Both the position numbers and the translations under genes were made by a program. From positions 3,493,281-3,537,414 of the forward strand of contig NZ_CP024636.1 of the NCBI RefSeq assembly GCF_009728735.1: 44,134 nucleotides of DNA, given 5' to 3'. The DNA is from Pantoea phytobeneficialis. GTDB taxonomy: Bacteria; Pseudomonadota; Gammaproteobacteria; Enterobacterales; Enterobacteriaceae. Shown piece by piece: positions 32,975 through 41,441 of the stretch. Position 1 is the stretch's first letter; each line of letters begins with the position of its first letter. The notes beneath the pieces are model-generated. The model searched no databases and had not been told where the DNA came from. It was given only the letters and a program-made list of their open reading frames with translations.

Positions 32975-33817
32975 ATGGCAACAGCAAAACTTCCGGTATG
33001 GTTTATCTCCGGCTGCTCCACAGGCTTTGGTCGGGAACTGGCGCAGCAGGCGATTGCGCGTGGATTCAACACCGTGGTGACCGCGCGCGATCCGGCTAAA
33101 GTGCAGGATTTGGTCGAGGGCCACAGCAACGCGCTGGCGGTCGCGCTGGATGTGACGCAGCAGGCAAGCATTGATGCGGCGGTAGACAAAGCGCTGGCAA
33201 CCTTCGGCAGCATCGATGTGCTGGTGAATAATGCCGGTTATGGTTACCAAAGTTCGGTGGAAGAGGGCGAGGAGCAGGAAATCCGCGCCCAGTTCGATGC
33301 CAACGTATTCGGCCTGTTCGCCCTGACACGCGCTGTGCTGCCAGCGATGCGCAAAGCGCGCAGCGGCCATATTATCAACATCACCTCGGTGGCCGGATTT
33401 ATTGGTTTTGCCAGCTCGGGTTATTACTCCGCCAGCAAACATGCGGTGGAAGGCTGGTCCGATTCGTTAGCACTGGAAACCGCTCCCCTCGGCATCCACG
33501 TCACCTGCGTGGAACCCGGACCGTTCCGTACCGACTGGGCAGGGCGTTCGCTGCATCAAACGCCAGGTAAGCTGCCGGAATACGCCGAAACCGCAGCCGC
33601 ACGAATGAAAGCCACCTCTGCATACAGCGGCACCCAGGCGGGTGACCCGGCTCGCGCCGCCAGCGCGATGATTGCCATCACCGAAAACGCTAACCCTCCG
33701 CGCCATCTGGTCATGGGGGCCTGGGGTTATGACGCAGTGACCAATAAATTAAAAGAGCGGCTGGCGCAGATTGAAGCGTGGAAACAGACGTCGATTGATA
33801 CGGATTTTCCGCAATAA
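32975..33817 (+). CDS. Short-chain dehydrogenase/reductase (classical SDR)
   Basis: A 280-aa NAD(P)-dependent oxidoreductase. Cofactor loop ISGCSTGFGRELA (about 11-23; Ser-Gly instead of Thr-Gly at the start), NNAGYGY at about 85-91, ITSVAGF with the catalytic Ser, and YSASK with Tyr151 and Lys155; all residues needed for catalysis are present. ATG 32975 follows CAGGAGAGTCTCAGC; the frame from 32924 has no better site. It lies 103 bp after hyuB, so it may be a separate unit. It probably oxidises or reduces an alcohol/ketone of unknown nature. Confidence 0.88.
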   Translation: MATAKLPVWFISGCSTGFGRELAQQAIARGFNTVVTARDPAKVQDLVEGHSNALAVALDVTQQASIDAAVDKALATFGSIDVLVNNAGYGYQSSVEEGEEQEIRAQFDANVFGLFALTRAVLPAMRKARSGHIINITSVAGFIGFASSGYYSASKHAVEGWSDSLALETAPLGIHVTCVEPGPFRTDWAGRSLHQTPGKLPEYAETAAARMKATSAYSGTQAGDPARAASAMIAITENANPPRHLVMGAWGYDAVTNKLKERLAQIEAWKQTSIDTDFPQ

Positions 33818-33826
33818 GGAAATAAT

Positions 33827-33915
33827 GCGCGATAAATTGCGGTGAGGTAAAAACGCGCGATAAATCGCGCCGCTACAGATCCTGCGCATAACCGTAGCGG
33901 CGCGATTTATCGCGC
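33827..33915. repeat. REP array next to the RAYT gene (3' side)
   Basis: A worn unit GCGCGATAAATTGCGGTG (33827-33844) and two facing perfect units (33855-33876 and 33894-33915) form a BIME. The last one overlaps the end of the RAYT gene: its TAA stop and last codons are REP bases. Confidence 0.9.
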
Positions 33916-34359
33916 AATGTTTTGATAGTAACGGTCCAGCTCCCAACTCATCGGATTCTGCTCAATATATTGCCGCACATTATATAATTCCTGCTCATCA
34001 CGAATCACCCGCTCGAAGAAATTAAATTGCCAGATTTTCTGCTCACAACGCCGGGATACACCCGCTTTGTATAATCCAATAATACGAGGCAGCGAAAAGG
34101 TGATGTTTTCCCCCAACCATAAAACACCATGTAGATGATTTGGCATCAGAATAAAGCTATCCAACGTTAATCCAGCGACACGAGAGGGTAAAAAAAACCA
34201 TTCCTGGACGGCAATTTTTCCAACATTGTTGCATATCACCTTATTTTGATCGATATAACCAAAGAGCGGTGCGCGTAAACGGGTTACCAGCGTAATAAAA
34301 TAGGCACCCGACGTTGTGTAGTCATAATGCGGTAATCTCAGGTTTTTTCTGCGCGGCAT
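33907..34359 (-). CDS. REP-associated tyrosine transposase (RAYT, TnpA-REP)
   Basis: A 150-aa single-domain Y1 transposase of the RAYT group, which nicks and joins single-stranded REP DNA and is thought to have spread the REP units. HUH metal motif HLH in LILMPNHLHGVLWLGEN-type context (PNHLHGV, about residues 73-79); the tyrosine helix is in YNVRQYIEQNP near residue 130. N-terminal LPHYDYTTSGAYFITLVTRL is the family's typical opening. Start is the ATG at 34359 (minus strand), preceded by AAGGGGATTAAT. The last codons NIAR-stop are encoded by a REP unit (33894-33915), and further REPs flank the gene (33855-33876, 34463-34524), so gene and repeats form a REPtron. Confidence 0.92.
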   Translation of the reverse strand: MPRRKNLRLPHYDYTTSGAYFITLVTRLRAPLFGYIDQNKVICNNVGKIAVQEWFFLPSRVAGLTLDSFILMPNHLHGVLWLGENITFSLPRIIGLYKAGVSRRCEQKIWQFNFFERVIRDEQELYNVRQYIEQNPMSWELDRYYQNIAR

Positions 34360-34462
34360 ATTAATCCCCTTGTTGCCGGAGCATGCTGTCAGAAATAAAG
34401 CGATAAGACATTTTTATACCGGAATATTGCGTAACAGATTCCAGAAAATTTGAGGAACAGCT

Positions 34463-34524
34463 GCGCGATAAATCGCGTCGCTACAGAACCATGCCTTCCC
34501 CCGTAGCGGCGCGATTTATCGCGC
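34463..34524. repeat. REP pair upstream of the RAYT gene
   Basis: Facing units GCGCGATAAATCGCGTCGCT (from 34463, one T for C change) and GTAGCGGCGCGATTTATCGC (from 34503), followed by a broken GATGTATCGCGC. They lie between the RAYT promoter side and the end of the GGDEF/EAL gene; both genes are on the minus strand, so the pair sits in the only possible read-through path. Confidence 0.9.
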
Positions 34525-34561
34525 GATGTTTTGTGATGTATCGCGCAAAGTTTTGTTGGTC

Positions 34562-36715
34562 TTAAACCATCCTTTCCAGCTCCTCAAACGGCACCGCCTG
34601 GCTGAACAAATATCCCTGCAACTGATTGCAGCCGGCGTCGGCGAGGGCGCTCATCTGGCCTTCCGTTTCGACCCCTTCGGCGGTGACCATCAGTCCCATG
34701 GCATGCCCGAGCCGTACCACCGATTCAATGATCGCTGCCGAATTCTGCGCCACCCCTAACGATTGGGTGAATGAACGATCGATTTTAATTTTGTCGACCG
34801 GGAAGGTACTCAGATAATTGAGGCTGGAATAGCCGGTGCCGAAATCATCCAGCGCAATGCGAAAACCGGCGTTGCGCAAGGCGATGATGTTATTGCGCGC
34901 TTCATGTTCATCCTCAATCAGCACCCCTTCGGTAATTTCCAGCTCGAGGCGTTGTGGATCGGCCCCTTCAGATTGCACAATTTCAATCATGCGCTCGACA
35001 AAACCGCTGGCGCGAAACTGAACCGGCGACACATTTACCGCCACAATCAACTGCGGCAGGCGCAACGAGGTTTTGCAGGCCTCGCGCAACACCCATTCCC
35101 CCAACGGGATAATCAGCCCGGTTTCTTCGGCAATGGCGATAAACTCGCCTGGCGGCACTTCGCCGCGTTCCGGGTGTTGCCAGCGCAACAACGCTTCGAC
35201 ACCATCAACGCGCTGACCGCTGATCTCCATCAACGGTTGATACCACACCGCCAGCCCATCAAAATGCAGCAGCGCCTGACGCAGGTCGGCGGCAATTTGC
35301 TGGCGGGTGCGCAGCGACTCATCCATCACGCGTTCAAACTGGCGAAACTGACCGCGCCCACTATTTTTCGCTTCATACAGGGCAATATCGGCTTTGCGCA
35401 TCAACTCCTGGCGGTCCAGTCCATCTTTGGGGGCCAACGCCAGACCGATGCTGGCACCAATCCACGCCTCGCTGCCAAATAGCTGATAAGGCTCGCTGAG
35501 CGCGCTGATAATGCGTTTTGCCAGCGACTGCACCTGACCAATATTCTCAACGTCTGGCATCACGATAATAAATTCGTCGCCGCCAATGCGGCCCACGGTA
35601 TCGCTGGCGCGCACGATACTGGTCAGGCGATGGCCCACCTGAATAATCAGATCGTCCCCTGCGTGGTGACCATAGGTATCATTGATGGTTTTGAAGCGAT
35701 CCAGATCAATCAGCAACAATGCCACACGATGGTCATAGCGTGCCGCAAACGCCAACGCCTGGGAAAGACGATCCTCCACCATCGAACGGTTGGGCAGGCC
35801 GGTCAGTACATCGTGAAACGCCAGGTGCTGCGCCTGGGCTTCGCTGGCACCTAACTTCAACAGCGACTGCGACAGACTGAGCGATGACGTCCAGATTCGC
35901 CGCACCATAAACAGGCACACCAGGGTGATCATCACCACCGACAGCAGGGTCGAGGGGCCGATGGTGCGCAACATCTGTGCGCCAGGGCGGTCAGGTTCCC
36001 AACTGATATATCCCACCGGGTCGCCTTGCTGCGAACTCAGGAGATAATGCGCCTTGTCATTGGGCAGCGATGTGTCACCGCTGAAATGTAATTGCCGTAG
36101 CTGGCTGCGATTCGCCAGTCCGTGCAGATAGTGGTCATCGAGATATTTTACGCTGATCAAGCGATAGCGCCCCGGCTGGCGGGTATCGCCGCTGATTTCC
36201 CCCACCGCCAGCGAAGCGGCACGATCACCAATACGGACAAAATCGGCGCGATCCGTGGTGCTGGCTTGTACCAGCGTCGTGTCCAGCATCGCCTGCACCT
36301 GCGGTTCAACATGGCGGTCTGGCACCCGTTGGCCGTTACGCCATACCTCAATCAGTTGGTTATCGCGGCCCAGCACCAACACCAGTTCGTGGTCGAACAT
36401 TTCATATAACCAACTGCCGACATTTTCATCCAGCCAGCTTTGGTCAGGTTGGGATAAATCCAGCTGACTGGCTAAGGGGGCCCAGCGTGTCAGGCTACGT
36501 AGCTGGCGTAGATGTTCCGCCAGGCTTTGTTCGAATGAGGCCTCAATCATGCGTTGCTGCTGTTCTTGCGCTTCGTTATTGGTCAGCCGGGTGCCCCAGA
36601 ACAGGCCCGCTCCCGCACCGGCAAAGGTCAGCAACAGAATCGCCGCTAACGGCAAAATCACTTCACGCACAAAATTGCGCCGAAAACCATCGGACAGTTT
36701 GATTGTATTAATCAT
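34562..36715 (-). CDS. Membrane CHASE4-GGDEF-EAL cyclic-di-GMP signalling protein
   Basis: A 717-aa inner-membrane protein that can make and break c-di-GMP. Two helices (about 18-40 and 256-272) enclose a periplasmic CHASE4-like sensor (FDHELVLVLGRDNQLIEVWR). The diguanylate cyclase has DVLTGLPNR, FKTINDTYGH, the inhibitory I-site RASD five residues before an intact GGDEF (378-382). The phosphodiesterase has intact GVEALLRW (EAL at 507-509), NVSP, ITEGVL, DDFGTGYSSL and AEGVET. Both halves thus look active. Start ATG 36715 is chosen as MINTIK leads into the first helix; ATG 36745 is possible and neither has a good ribosome site. It is divergent from the phn operon. Confidence 0.9.
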   Translation of the reverse strand: MINTIKLSDGFRRNFVREVILPLAAILLLTFAGAGAGLFWGTRLTNNEAQEQQQRMIEASFEQSLAEHLRQLRSLTRWAPLASQLDLSQPDQSWLDENVGSWLYEMFDHELVLVLGRDNQLIEVWRNGQRVPDRHVEPQVQAMLDTTLVQASTTDRADFVRIGDRAASLAVGEISGDTRQPGRYRLISVKYLDDHYLHGLANRSQLRQLHFSGDTSLPNDKAHYLLSSQQGDPVGYISWEPDRPGAQMLRTIGPSTLLSVVMITLVCLFMVRRIWTSSLSLSQSLLKLGASEAQAQHLAFHDVLTGLPNRSMVEDRLSQALAFAARYDHRVALLLIDLDRFKTINDTYGHHAGDDLIIQVGHRLTSIVRASDTVGRIGGDEFIIVMPDVENIGQVQSLAKRIISALSEPYQLFGSEAWIGASIGLALAPKDGLDRQELMRKADIALYEAKNSGRGQFRQFERVMDESLRTRQQIAADLRQALLHFDGLAVWYQPLMEISGQRVDGVEALLRWQHPERGEVPPGEFIAIAEETGLIIPLGEWVLREACKTSLRLPQLIVAVNVSPVQFRASGFVERMIEIVQSEGADPQRLELEITEGVLIEDEHEARNNIIALRNAGFRIALDDFGTGYSSLNYLSTFPVDKIKIDRSFTQSLGVAQNSAAIIESVVRLGHAMGLMVTAEGVETEGQMSALADAGCNQLQGYLFSQAVPFEELERMV

Positions 36716-37018
36716 TTTTAAAGTCGCGTAACAAGGAGGGATCATGATTTAACTTAGCAGAAGTCTGAAAAGCTGCATTGCGCAAGGGAAGTGTTAATGT
36801 TGTGAAAAAGGAAAAAAATAGTTGAGCGTCGTCACAAAGGAAACAGTTAAAATTTTTTTATTAAAATCCCCGCCATTGTAGTCATTTCCTGCTGTCCAAA
36901 AGCAAATTCATCAGCACGTCACTGAGCCGTCACGGCATTGTCATTTGTCTGGGTCAAGGTAGTCGCCATCCCGCAGCGCCTCTGCTGCGTTTCCTCAACA
37001 CTCGCGAGCGAGGTATTG
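36716..37018. promoter_or_regulatory. Divergent intergenic region with a candidate Pho box (36916-36948)
   Basis: Three adjacent 11-bp units ACGTCACTGAG, CCGTCACGGCA and TTGTCATTTGT (36916-36948) have (C/T)GTCA at the same phase, the direct-repeat layout of PhoB sites (consensus CTGTCATA-A-A). They lie about 70-100 bp before phnF, facing the operon. An A+T-rich tract (36846-36870) lies on the GGDEF/EAL side. PhoB control of phn genes is known in E. coli; here it is inferred. No gene is seen in the 303 bp. Confidence 0.65.
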
Positions 37019-37738
37019 ATGGTGATGGAGATATCCAGACATCCGACCACTGTATATCAGGCAGTCGCCGCCCAACTGGAGCAGGCGTTGCAGCAACAAT
37101 ATCGCTGTGGCGATTACTTGCCTTCTGAACAACAGCTGGCTGCACATTATGCCGTTAATCGCCACACCCTGCGTCGTGCGGTGGACGAACTGGTAAACAA
37201 AGGGCTGCTGCAACGGCGGCATGGCGTCGGCATCCTGGTGCTGATGCGGCCTTACGACTACCCGTTACACGCCCAGGCGCGCTTCAGCCAGAACCTGCTG
37301 GAGCAGGGCAGCCATCCCACCAGCGAGCGTCTGCTGGCGGTGCTGCGTCCGGCCAGCCACGATGTGGCGACCGCACTGGGCGTCAATGAAGGCGATGACG
37401 TCATTCATCTGCGTACCCTGCGCCGCGTCAATGGCGTGCCGGTCTGCGTTATTAACCACTTTCTGTCCGAACTGCGCTGGTGGCCTGCGTTACAGCAGTT
37501 CCACAGCGGATCGCTGCATGACTATCTGCAACAGCATCTCGGGTTGCAACTGACCCGTTCACAAACCCGTATCAGCACCCGCCGGGCGCAGGCGAAGGAG
37601 TGTCAGCAACTGGAGATTGCCTTGCAGTCGCCGGTGTTATGCGTGCGCACCCTGAACAAAAACAGCGACGGGCAGGTGGCGGAATACTCCGTCAGCCTGA
37701 CGCGCGGCGACATGATTGAACTGACTCTGGAGCACTAA
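37019..37738 (+). CDS. phnF: PhnF, GntR/UTRA regulator of the C-P lyase operon
   Basis: A 239-aa HutC-type GntR regulator. DNA-binding part: YRCGDYLPSEQQLAAHYAVN, then RHTLRRAVDELVNKGLLQRR; the UTRA sensor includes QARFSQNLLEQGSHPTSERL and ISTRRAQAKECQQLEIA, and the protein ends VSLTRGDMIELTLEH, as E. coli PhnF ends VSLTRADMIEFTMEH. ATG 37019 (five bases after GAGG) is preferred to ATG 37025 by spacing, although the latter fits the E. coli N-terminus slightly better. Unlike E. coli, where phnC-phnE come first, phnF here is the first gene after the candidate Pho box and may also control itself. Its stop overlaps phnG (TAATG). Confidence 0.95.
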   Translation: MVMEISRHPTTVYQAVAAQLEQALQQQYRCGDYLPSEQQLAAHYAVNRHTLRRAVDELVNKGLLQRRHGVGILVLMRPYDYPLHAQARFSQNLLEQGSHPTSERLLAVLRPASHDVATALGVNEGDDVIHLRTLRRVNGVPVCVINHFLSELRWWPALQQFHSGSLHDYLQQHLGLQLTRSQTRISTRRAQAKECQQLEIALQSPVLCVRTLNKNSDGQVAEYSVSLTRGDMIELTLEH

Positions 37739-38184
37739 TGAAACAACCAACAGCCCGCCAGAACTGGCTCTCCGTGCTGGCTCACAGCGATGCCAGCGTG
37801 CTGGAAGCCCACTGGCAGCCGCTGCGCCTCGCCCCGCGTTTTGAATGCGTGCGCCCGGCGGAAACTGGCCTGACGCGTTTGCAGGCACGTATGGGCGGCA
37901 GCGGCAAACGCTTCGTAATGGGTGATGCCACGGTGACGCGCGCGGTGGTAAAGCTGCACGACGGCACCCTGGGATTCAGCTATGTGCTGGGACGCGACAA
38001 AGCGCATGCCGAGCGCTGCGCGTTAATTGATGCCTTATTGCAGCAGCCGGAAACCCAGGCGCTGATTGCAGAAAAAGTGATTGCCCCGCTGGCGGCCCTG
38101 CGTGAGGAGCAGCGCCAGCTGCGCGCACGCGAAATCGCCAGCTCCAAAGTGGATTTCTTTACGCTGGTTCGCGGAGATAACTGA
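37738..38184 (+). CDS. phnG: PhnG, C-P lyase core subunit
   Basis: A 148-aa protein (E. coli 150). It belongs to the PhnGHIJ core that, with PhnI and ATP, attaches phosphonates to ribose before C-P bond cleavage. Conserved: RQNWLSVLAHSDAS at the start, RPAETGLTRLQARMGGSGKR, GDATVTRAVVKLHDGTLGFS, then YVLGRDKAHAERCALIDALL and the terminal KVDFFTLVRGDN. Start and stop overlap phnF and phnH (TAATG and TGATG), so the operon is translationally coupled. Confidence 0.96.
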   Translation: MKQPTARQNWLSVLAHSDASVLEAHWQPLRLAPRFECVRPAETGLTRLQARMGGSGKRFVMGDATVTRAVVKLHDGTLGFSYVLGRDKAHAERCALIDALLQQPETQALIAEKVIAPLAALREEQRQLRAREIASSKVDFFTLVRGDN

Positions 38185-38759
38185 TGACATTACTGGCAAG
38201 TTTTAACCATCCGGTGGCTGACGCGCAGCGTGCCTTCCGCCGAATTTTGAAAGCGATGAGCGAGCCGGGCGTGATGGTGGCGTTGCCACTGGCACAGGGC
38301 TGGGGCGATCTCTCCCCGGCGGCCACCGCGGTGCTGCTGACGCTGGTCGACCAGGAAAGCGCATTGTGGCTGGATGGCGCGATGGATAACGAACTGCTGC
38401 GCAACAATCTGCGTTTTCATACCGGCGTGCCGATTGTCAGCGAGCGCGATGCGCCGTTTGCTCTGACCCATGCCAGCGCCAACCCCGATCCGGCGTACTT
38501 TGCGGCCGGTGATAACCTGTCACCGGAAAAAAGCACCACCTTGATTGTGGAAGTCCCGGCACTGAACGGCGGCCTGACCCTGCGACTCTCCGGCCCCGGC
38601 CTACGCGAAACCCGCGCCATTGCACCGCAATTGCCGGAGGCGATTCTGCATTACCTGCGCGAACGTCCACATCCGTTCCCGCAGGGTGTCGATCTGATCT
38701 TCACCTGTGGCGAAGCGATGATGGCACTGCCGCGTACCACCGACGTGGAGGTGTGCTGA
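38184..38759 (+). CDS. phnH: PhnH, C-P lyase core subunit
   Basis: A 191-aa protein (E. coli 194), structurally a PLP-enzyme-like fold without cofactor, that binds PhnJ in the core complex. Seen: FNHPVADAQRAFRRILKAMS, EPGVMVALPLAQGWG, ATAVLLTLVDQESALWLDG, and near the end FPQGVDLIFTCGEAMMALPR then TTDVEVC, as in known PhnH. Single-base overlaps with both neighbours (TGATG). Confidence 0.95.
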   Translation: MTLLASFNHPVADAQRAFRRILKAMSEPGVMVALPLAQGWGDLSPAATAVLLTLVDQESALWLDGAMDNELLRNNLRFHTGVPIVSERDAPFALTHASANPDPAYFAAGDNLSPEKSTTLIVEVPALNGGLTLRLSGPGLRETRAIAPQLPEAILHYLRERPHPFPQGVDLIFTCGEAMMALPRTTDVEVC

Positions 38760-39835
38760 TGTACGTCGCAGTGAAAGGGGGCGAAAAGGCGATAGCCAGC
38801 GCCCATCAGCTTCAGGCCGATCTGCGTCGCGGCGATCGCTCACTGGCGGAGCTGCATTGTGACCAACTGGCCGCACAACTTGGTCTGGCGGTGGACCGCG
38901 TGATGACCGAGGGCGGAATCTACGATCCCCCACTGGCGGCACTGGCGATCAAACAGGCCAGCGGCGACTTGGTGGAAGCGATTTTTCTGCTGCGTGCTTA
39001 CCGCACCACGCTGCCACGCCTTGCCGACAGTCTGGCGCTGAATACTGACGCGATGCGCATCGAACGGCGCATCTCGGCGGTGTACAAAGATCTGCCGGGT
39101 GGCCAGGTGCTTGGCCCCACCTATGACTACAGCCACCGTCTGCTGGATTTTACCCTGCTGGCGAACGGCGTAACGCCAGCGGCACCGCGTGACGACCAGG
39201 CGCTGGCCCAGCACTGCCCGCATATGTTCAGCATGATGACGGCAGAAGGGCTGGCGGCCCACGAAGAGGACGACGGCAGTGAGCCGTGCGATATCACCCG
39301 TGAGCCACCGACGTTTCCGGCTTCGCGTGCGGCGCGTCTGCAACAGTTGGTTCGCGGTGACGAAGGCTTCCTGCTGGCGCTCGGCTATTCGACCCAACGG
39401 GGCTATGGCCGCAACCATCCGTTTGCCGGCGAGATCCGCACCGGCTATCTCAGCGTGTCCATCTGCCCGGAAGAACTCGGTTTCGAGATTGAGATCGGTG
39501 AAATCCTGCTGACCGAGTGTGAGATGGTCAACGGTTTTACCACCCAGGGCGACAGCGCACCGCATTTCACCCGCGGCTACGGTCTGGTGTTTGGCCGTGC
39601 CGAGCGCAAGGCGATGGCGATGGCGCTGGTCGATCGTGCGCTGCAAAGCGATGAATACCAGGAACGTATCACCAGCCCGGCACAGGACGAAGAGTTTGTG
39701 CTGGCGCATGCCGACAACGTGGAAGCCGCAGGTTTTGTTTCGCATCTGAAGTTGCCGCACTACGTCGATTTCCAGGCGGAGCTGGAGTTGCTCAAGCGGC
39801 TGCGCCAACAGCATCAGGAGCAGAAAGATGAGTGA
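38759..39835 (+). CDS. phnI: PhnI, C-P lyase core subunit with nucleosidase role
   Basis: A 358-aa protein (E. coli 354). It removes adenine from ATP and, with PhnGHL, forms the 5-triphosphoribosyl phosphonate. The start MYVAVKGGEKAIASAHQL is the family start; ATG 38759 overlaps the phnH stop. Further conserved: SLAELHCDQLAAQLGLAVDR, VLGPTYDYSHRLLDFTLLAN, TREPPTFPASRAARLQQLVR, GYSTQRGYGRNHPFAGEIRT and ADNVEAAGFVSHLKLPHYVD. It overlaps phnJ by eight bases. Confidence 0.96.
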   Translation: MYVAVKGGEKAIASAHQLQADLRRGDRSLAELHCDQLAAQLGLAVDRVMTEGGIYDPPLAALAIKQASGDLVEAIFLLRAYRTTLPRLADSLALNTDAMRIERRISAVYKDLPGGQVLGPTYDYSHRLLDFTLLANGVTPAAPRDDQALAQHCPHMFSMMTAEGLAAHEEDDGSEPCDITREPPTFPASRAARLQQLVRGDEGFLLALGYSTQRGYGRNHPFAGEIRTGYLSVSICPEELGFEIEIGEILLTECEMVNGFTTQGDSAPHFTRGYGLVFGRAERKAMAMALVDRALQSDEYQERITSPAQDEEFVLAHADNVEAAGFVSHLKLPHYVDFQAELELLKRLRQQHQEQKDE

Positions 39836-40676
39836 ACTGAGCGGCTATAACAACGGTTATCTGGATGAGCAGACCAAACGCACCATCCGCCGCGCCATCC
39901 TGAAGGCGGTGGCGATCCCGGGTTATCAGGTGCCGTTTGCCGGACGTGAAATGCCGATGCCCTATGGCTGGGGCACCGGTGGTATCCAGATCACCGCCAG
40001 CATTATCGGCGATCAGGATGTACTGAAGGTGATTGACCAGGGGGCCGACGATACCACCAACGCGGTGTCGATCCGTCGCTTCTTCCAGCGCGTCAGCGGT
40101 GCAACCACCACTGAGCGCACCCATGATGCCACCCTGATCCAGACGCGTCACCGCATCCCGGAAACGCCCTTAGAGGAAGATCAAATCCTGATTTTCCAGG
40201 TGCCGATCCCGGAACCGTTGCGCTTTATCGAACCGCGTGAAACCGAAACCCGTACCATGCACGCGCTGGAGGAGTACGGCATCATGCAGGTGAAACTGTA
40301 TGAGGATATCGCCCGCTACGGCCATATCGCCACCACCTACGCCTACCCGGTGAAGGTCAACGATCGCTATGTGATGGACCCGTCACCGATCCCCAAATTC
40401 GACAACCCGAAAATGCATATGATGCCGGCACTGCAACTGTTTGGTGCCGGGCGTGAGAAACGCATCTATGCGCTGCCGCCGTATACCAAAGTAGAAAGCC
40501 TCGACTTCGACGATCACCCGTTCAGCGTGCAGCAATGGGACCAACCCTGTGCACTGTGCGGTTCACGCCACAGCTATCTCGATGAAGTGGTAATGGATGA
40601 TGCCGGTACGCGCATGTTTGTCTGCTCCGATACCGATTTTTGCCACCAGCAGCAGGAACAACAGCATGCACAGTGA
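39828..40676 (+). CDS. phnJ: PhnJ, radical-SAM C-P lyase
   Basis: A 282-aa catalytic subunit that breaks the C-P bond using S-adenosylmethionine and a 4Fe-4S cluster, releasing the alkane and the cyclic ribose phosphate. The cluster cysteines are all present with the E. coli numbering: Cys241, Cys244, Cys266 and Cys272 (CALC ... VCSDTDFC). The GYNNGYLDEQTKRTIRRAIL start and the AIPGYQVPFAGREMPMPYGW stretch are typical. It overlaps phnI by 8 bp and phnK by 11 bp. Full length, no damage. Confidence 0.97.
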   Translation: MSELSGYNNGYLDEQTKRTIRRAILKAVAIPGYQVPFAGREMPMPYGWGTGGIQITASIIGDQDVLKVIDQGADDTTNAVSIRRFFQRVSGATTTERTHDATLIQTRHRIPETPLEEDQILIFQVPIPEPLRFIEPRETETRTMHALEEYGIMQVKLYEDIARYGHIATTYAYPVKVNDRYVMDPSPIPKFDNPKMHMMPALQLFGAGREKRIYALPPYTKVESLDFDDHPFSVQQWDQPCALCGSRHSYLDEVVMDDAGTRMFVCSDTDFCHQQQEQQHAQ

Positions 40677-41427
40677 ACAGCCGCTGCTTGCGGTCAATAA
40701 CCTTACCCACCTCTACGCACCCGGCAAAGGGTTTGAAGAAGTGAGTTTTGCCCTCTATCCCGGCGAGGTGCTGGGGATTGTGGGCGAATCCGGTTCCGGT
40801 AAAACCACGCTGCTGCGTAGCCTGTCAGCCCGTCTGGCACCGCAGCAGGGCAACATTCTCTATCGCGATCGCGATCTTTATCAGTTAAGCGAAAGCGAGC
40901 GACGTCGATTGTTGCGTACCGAATGGGGGGTGGTGCATCAGCATCCGCTGGATGGTCTGCGCCCGCAGGTGACGGCGGGGGGCAATATCGGCGAGCGACT
41001 GATGGCGGTGGGGCAACGTCATTACGGCAACATTCGCGCCGAAGCGATGCGTTGGTTACAGGATGTGGAGATCCCGGCCGGGCGTATTGACGACCTGCCG
41101 ACCACCTTTTCTGGCGGAATGCAGCAGCGTTTGCAGATTGCTCGCAACCTGGTCACGCAGCCGACGCTGGTGTTCATGGATGAACCCACTGGCGGGTTGG
41201 ATGTGTCGGTGCAGGCGCGCCTGCTCGATCTGCTGCGCACCCTGGTGCGTGAACTCAATCTGGCGGTGGTGATCGTCACCCACGATCTCGGCGTGGCACG
41301 GCTACTGGCCCATCGTATGCTGGTGATGAAACAGGGCAGGGTAGTGGAGAGCGGCCTCACCGATCGGGTGCTGGACGATCCGCATCATCCTTATACCCAA
41401 CTGCTGGTCTCTTCGGTGCTTAACTAA
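40666..41427 (+). CDS. phnK: PhnK, ABC-type ATPase of the C-P lyase complex
   Basis: A 253-aa cytoplasmic ABC ATPase that binds the PhnGHIJ core rather than a membrane permease. Walker [14 protein letters not shown]-loop [13 protein letters not shown], signature [15 protein letters not shown], Walker [13 protein letters not shown], and the [11 protein letters not shown] switch. Start ATG 40666 is chosen as it gives [17 protein letters not shown], the family N-terminus; it lies inside the phnJ end. The stop TAATG provides an overlapping ATG (41427) that is probably not the phnL start. Confidence 0.95.
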   Translation: MHSEQPLLAVNNLTHLYAPGKGFEEVSFALYPGEVLGIVGESGSGKTTLLRSLSARLAPQQGNILYRDRDLYQLSESERRRLLRTEWGVVHQHPLDGLRPQVTAGGNIGERLMAVGQRHYGNIRAEAMRWLQDVEIPAGRIDDLPTTFSGGMQQRLQIARNLVTQPTLVFMDEPTGGLDVSVQARLLDLLRTLVRELNLAVVIVTHDLGVARLLAHRMLVMKQGRVVESGLTDRVLDDPHHPYTQLLVSSVLN

Positions 41428-41441
41428 TGGCGGAGTCAACC

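Noticed and set aside
38840..39814. 324-codon minus-strand frame opposite phnI
   Set aside because: Shadow of the conserved, coupled phnI gene.
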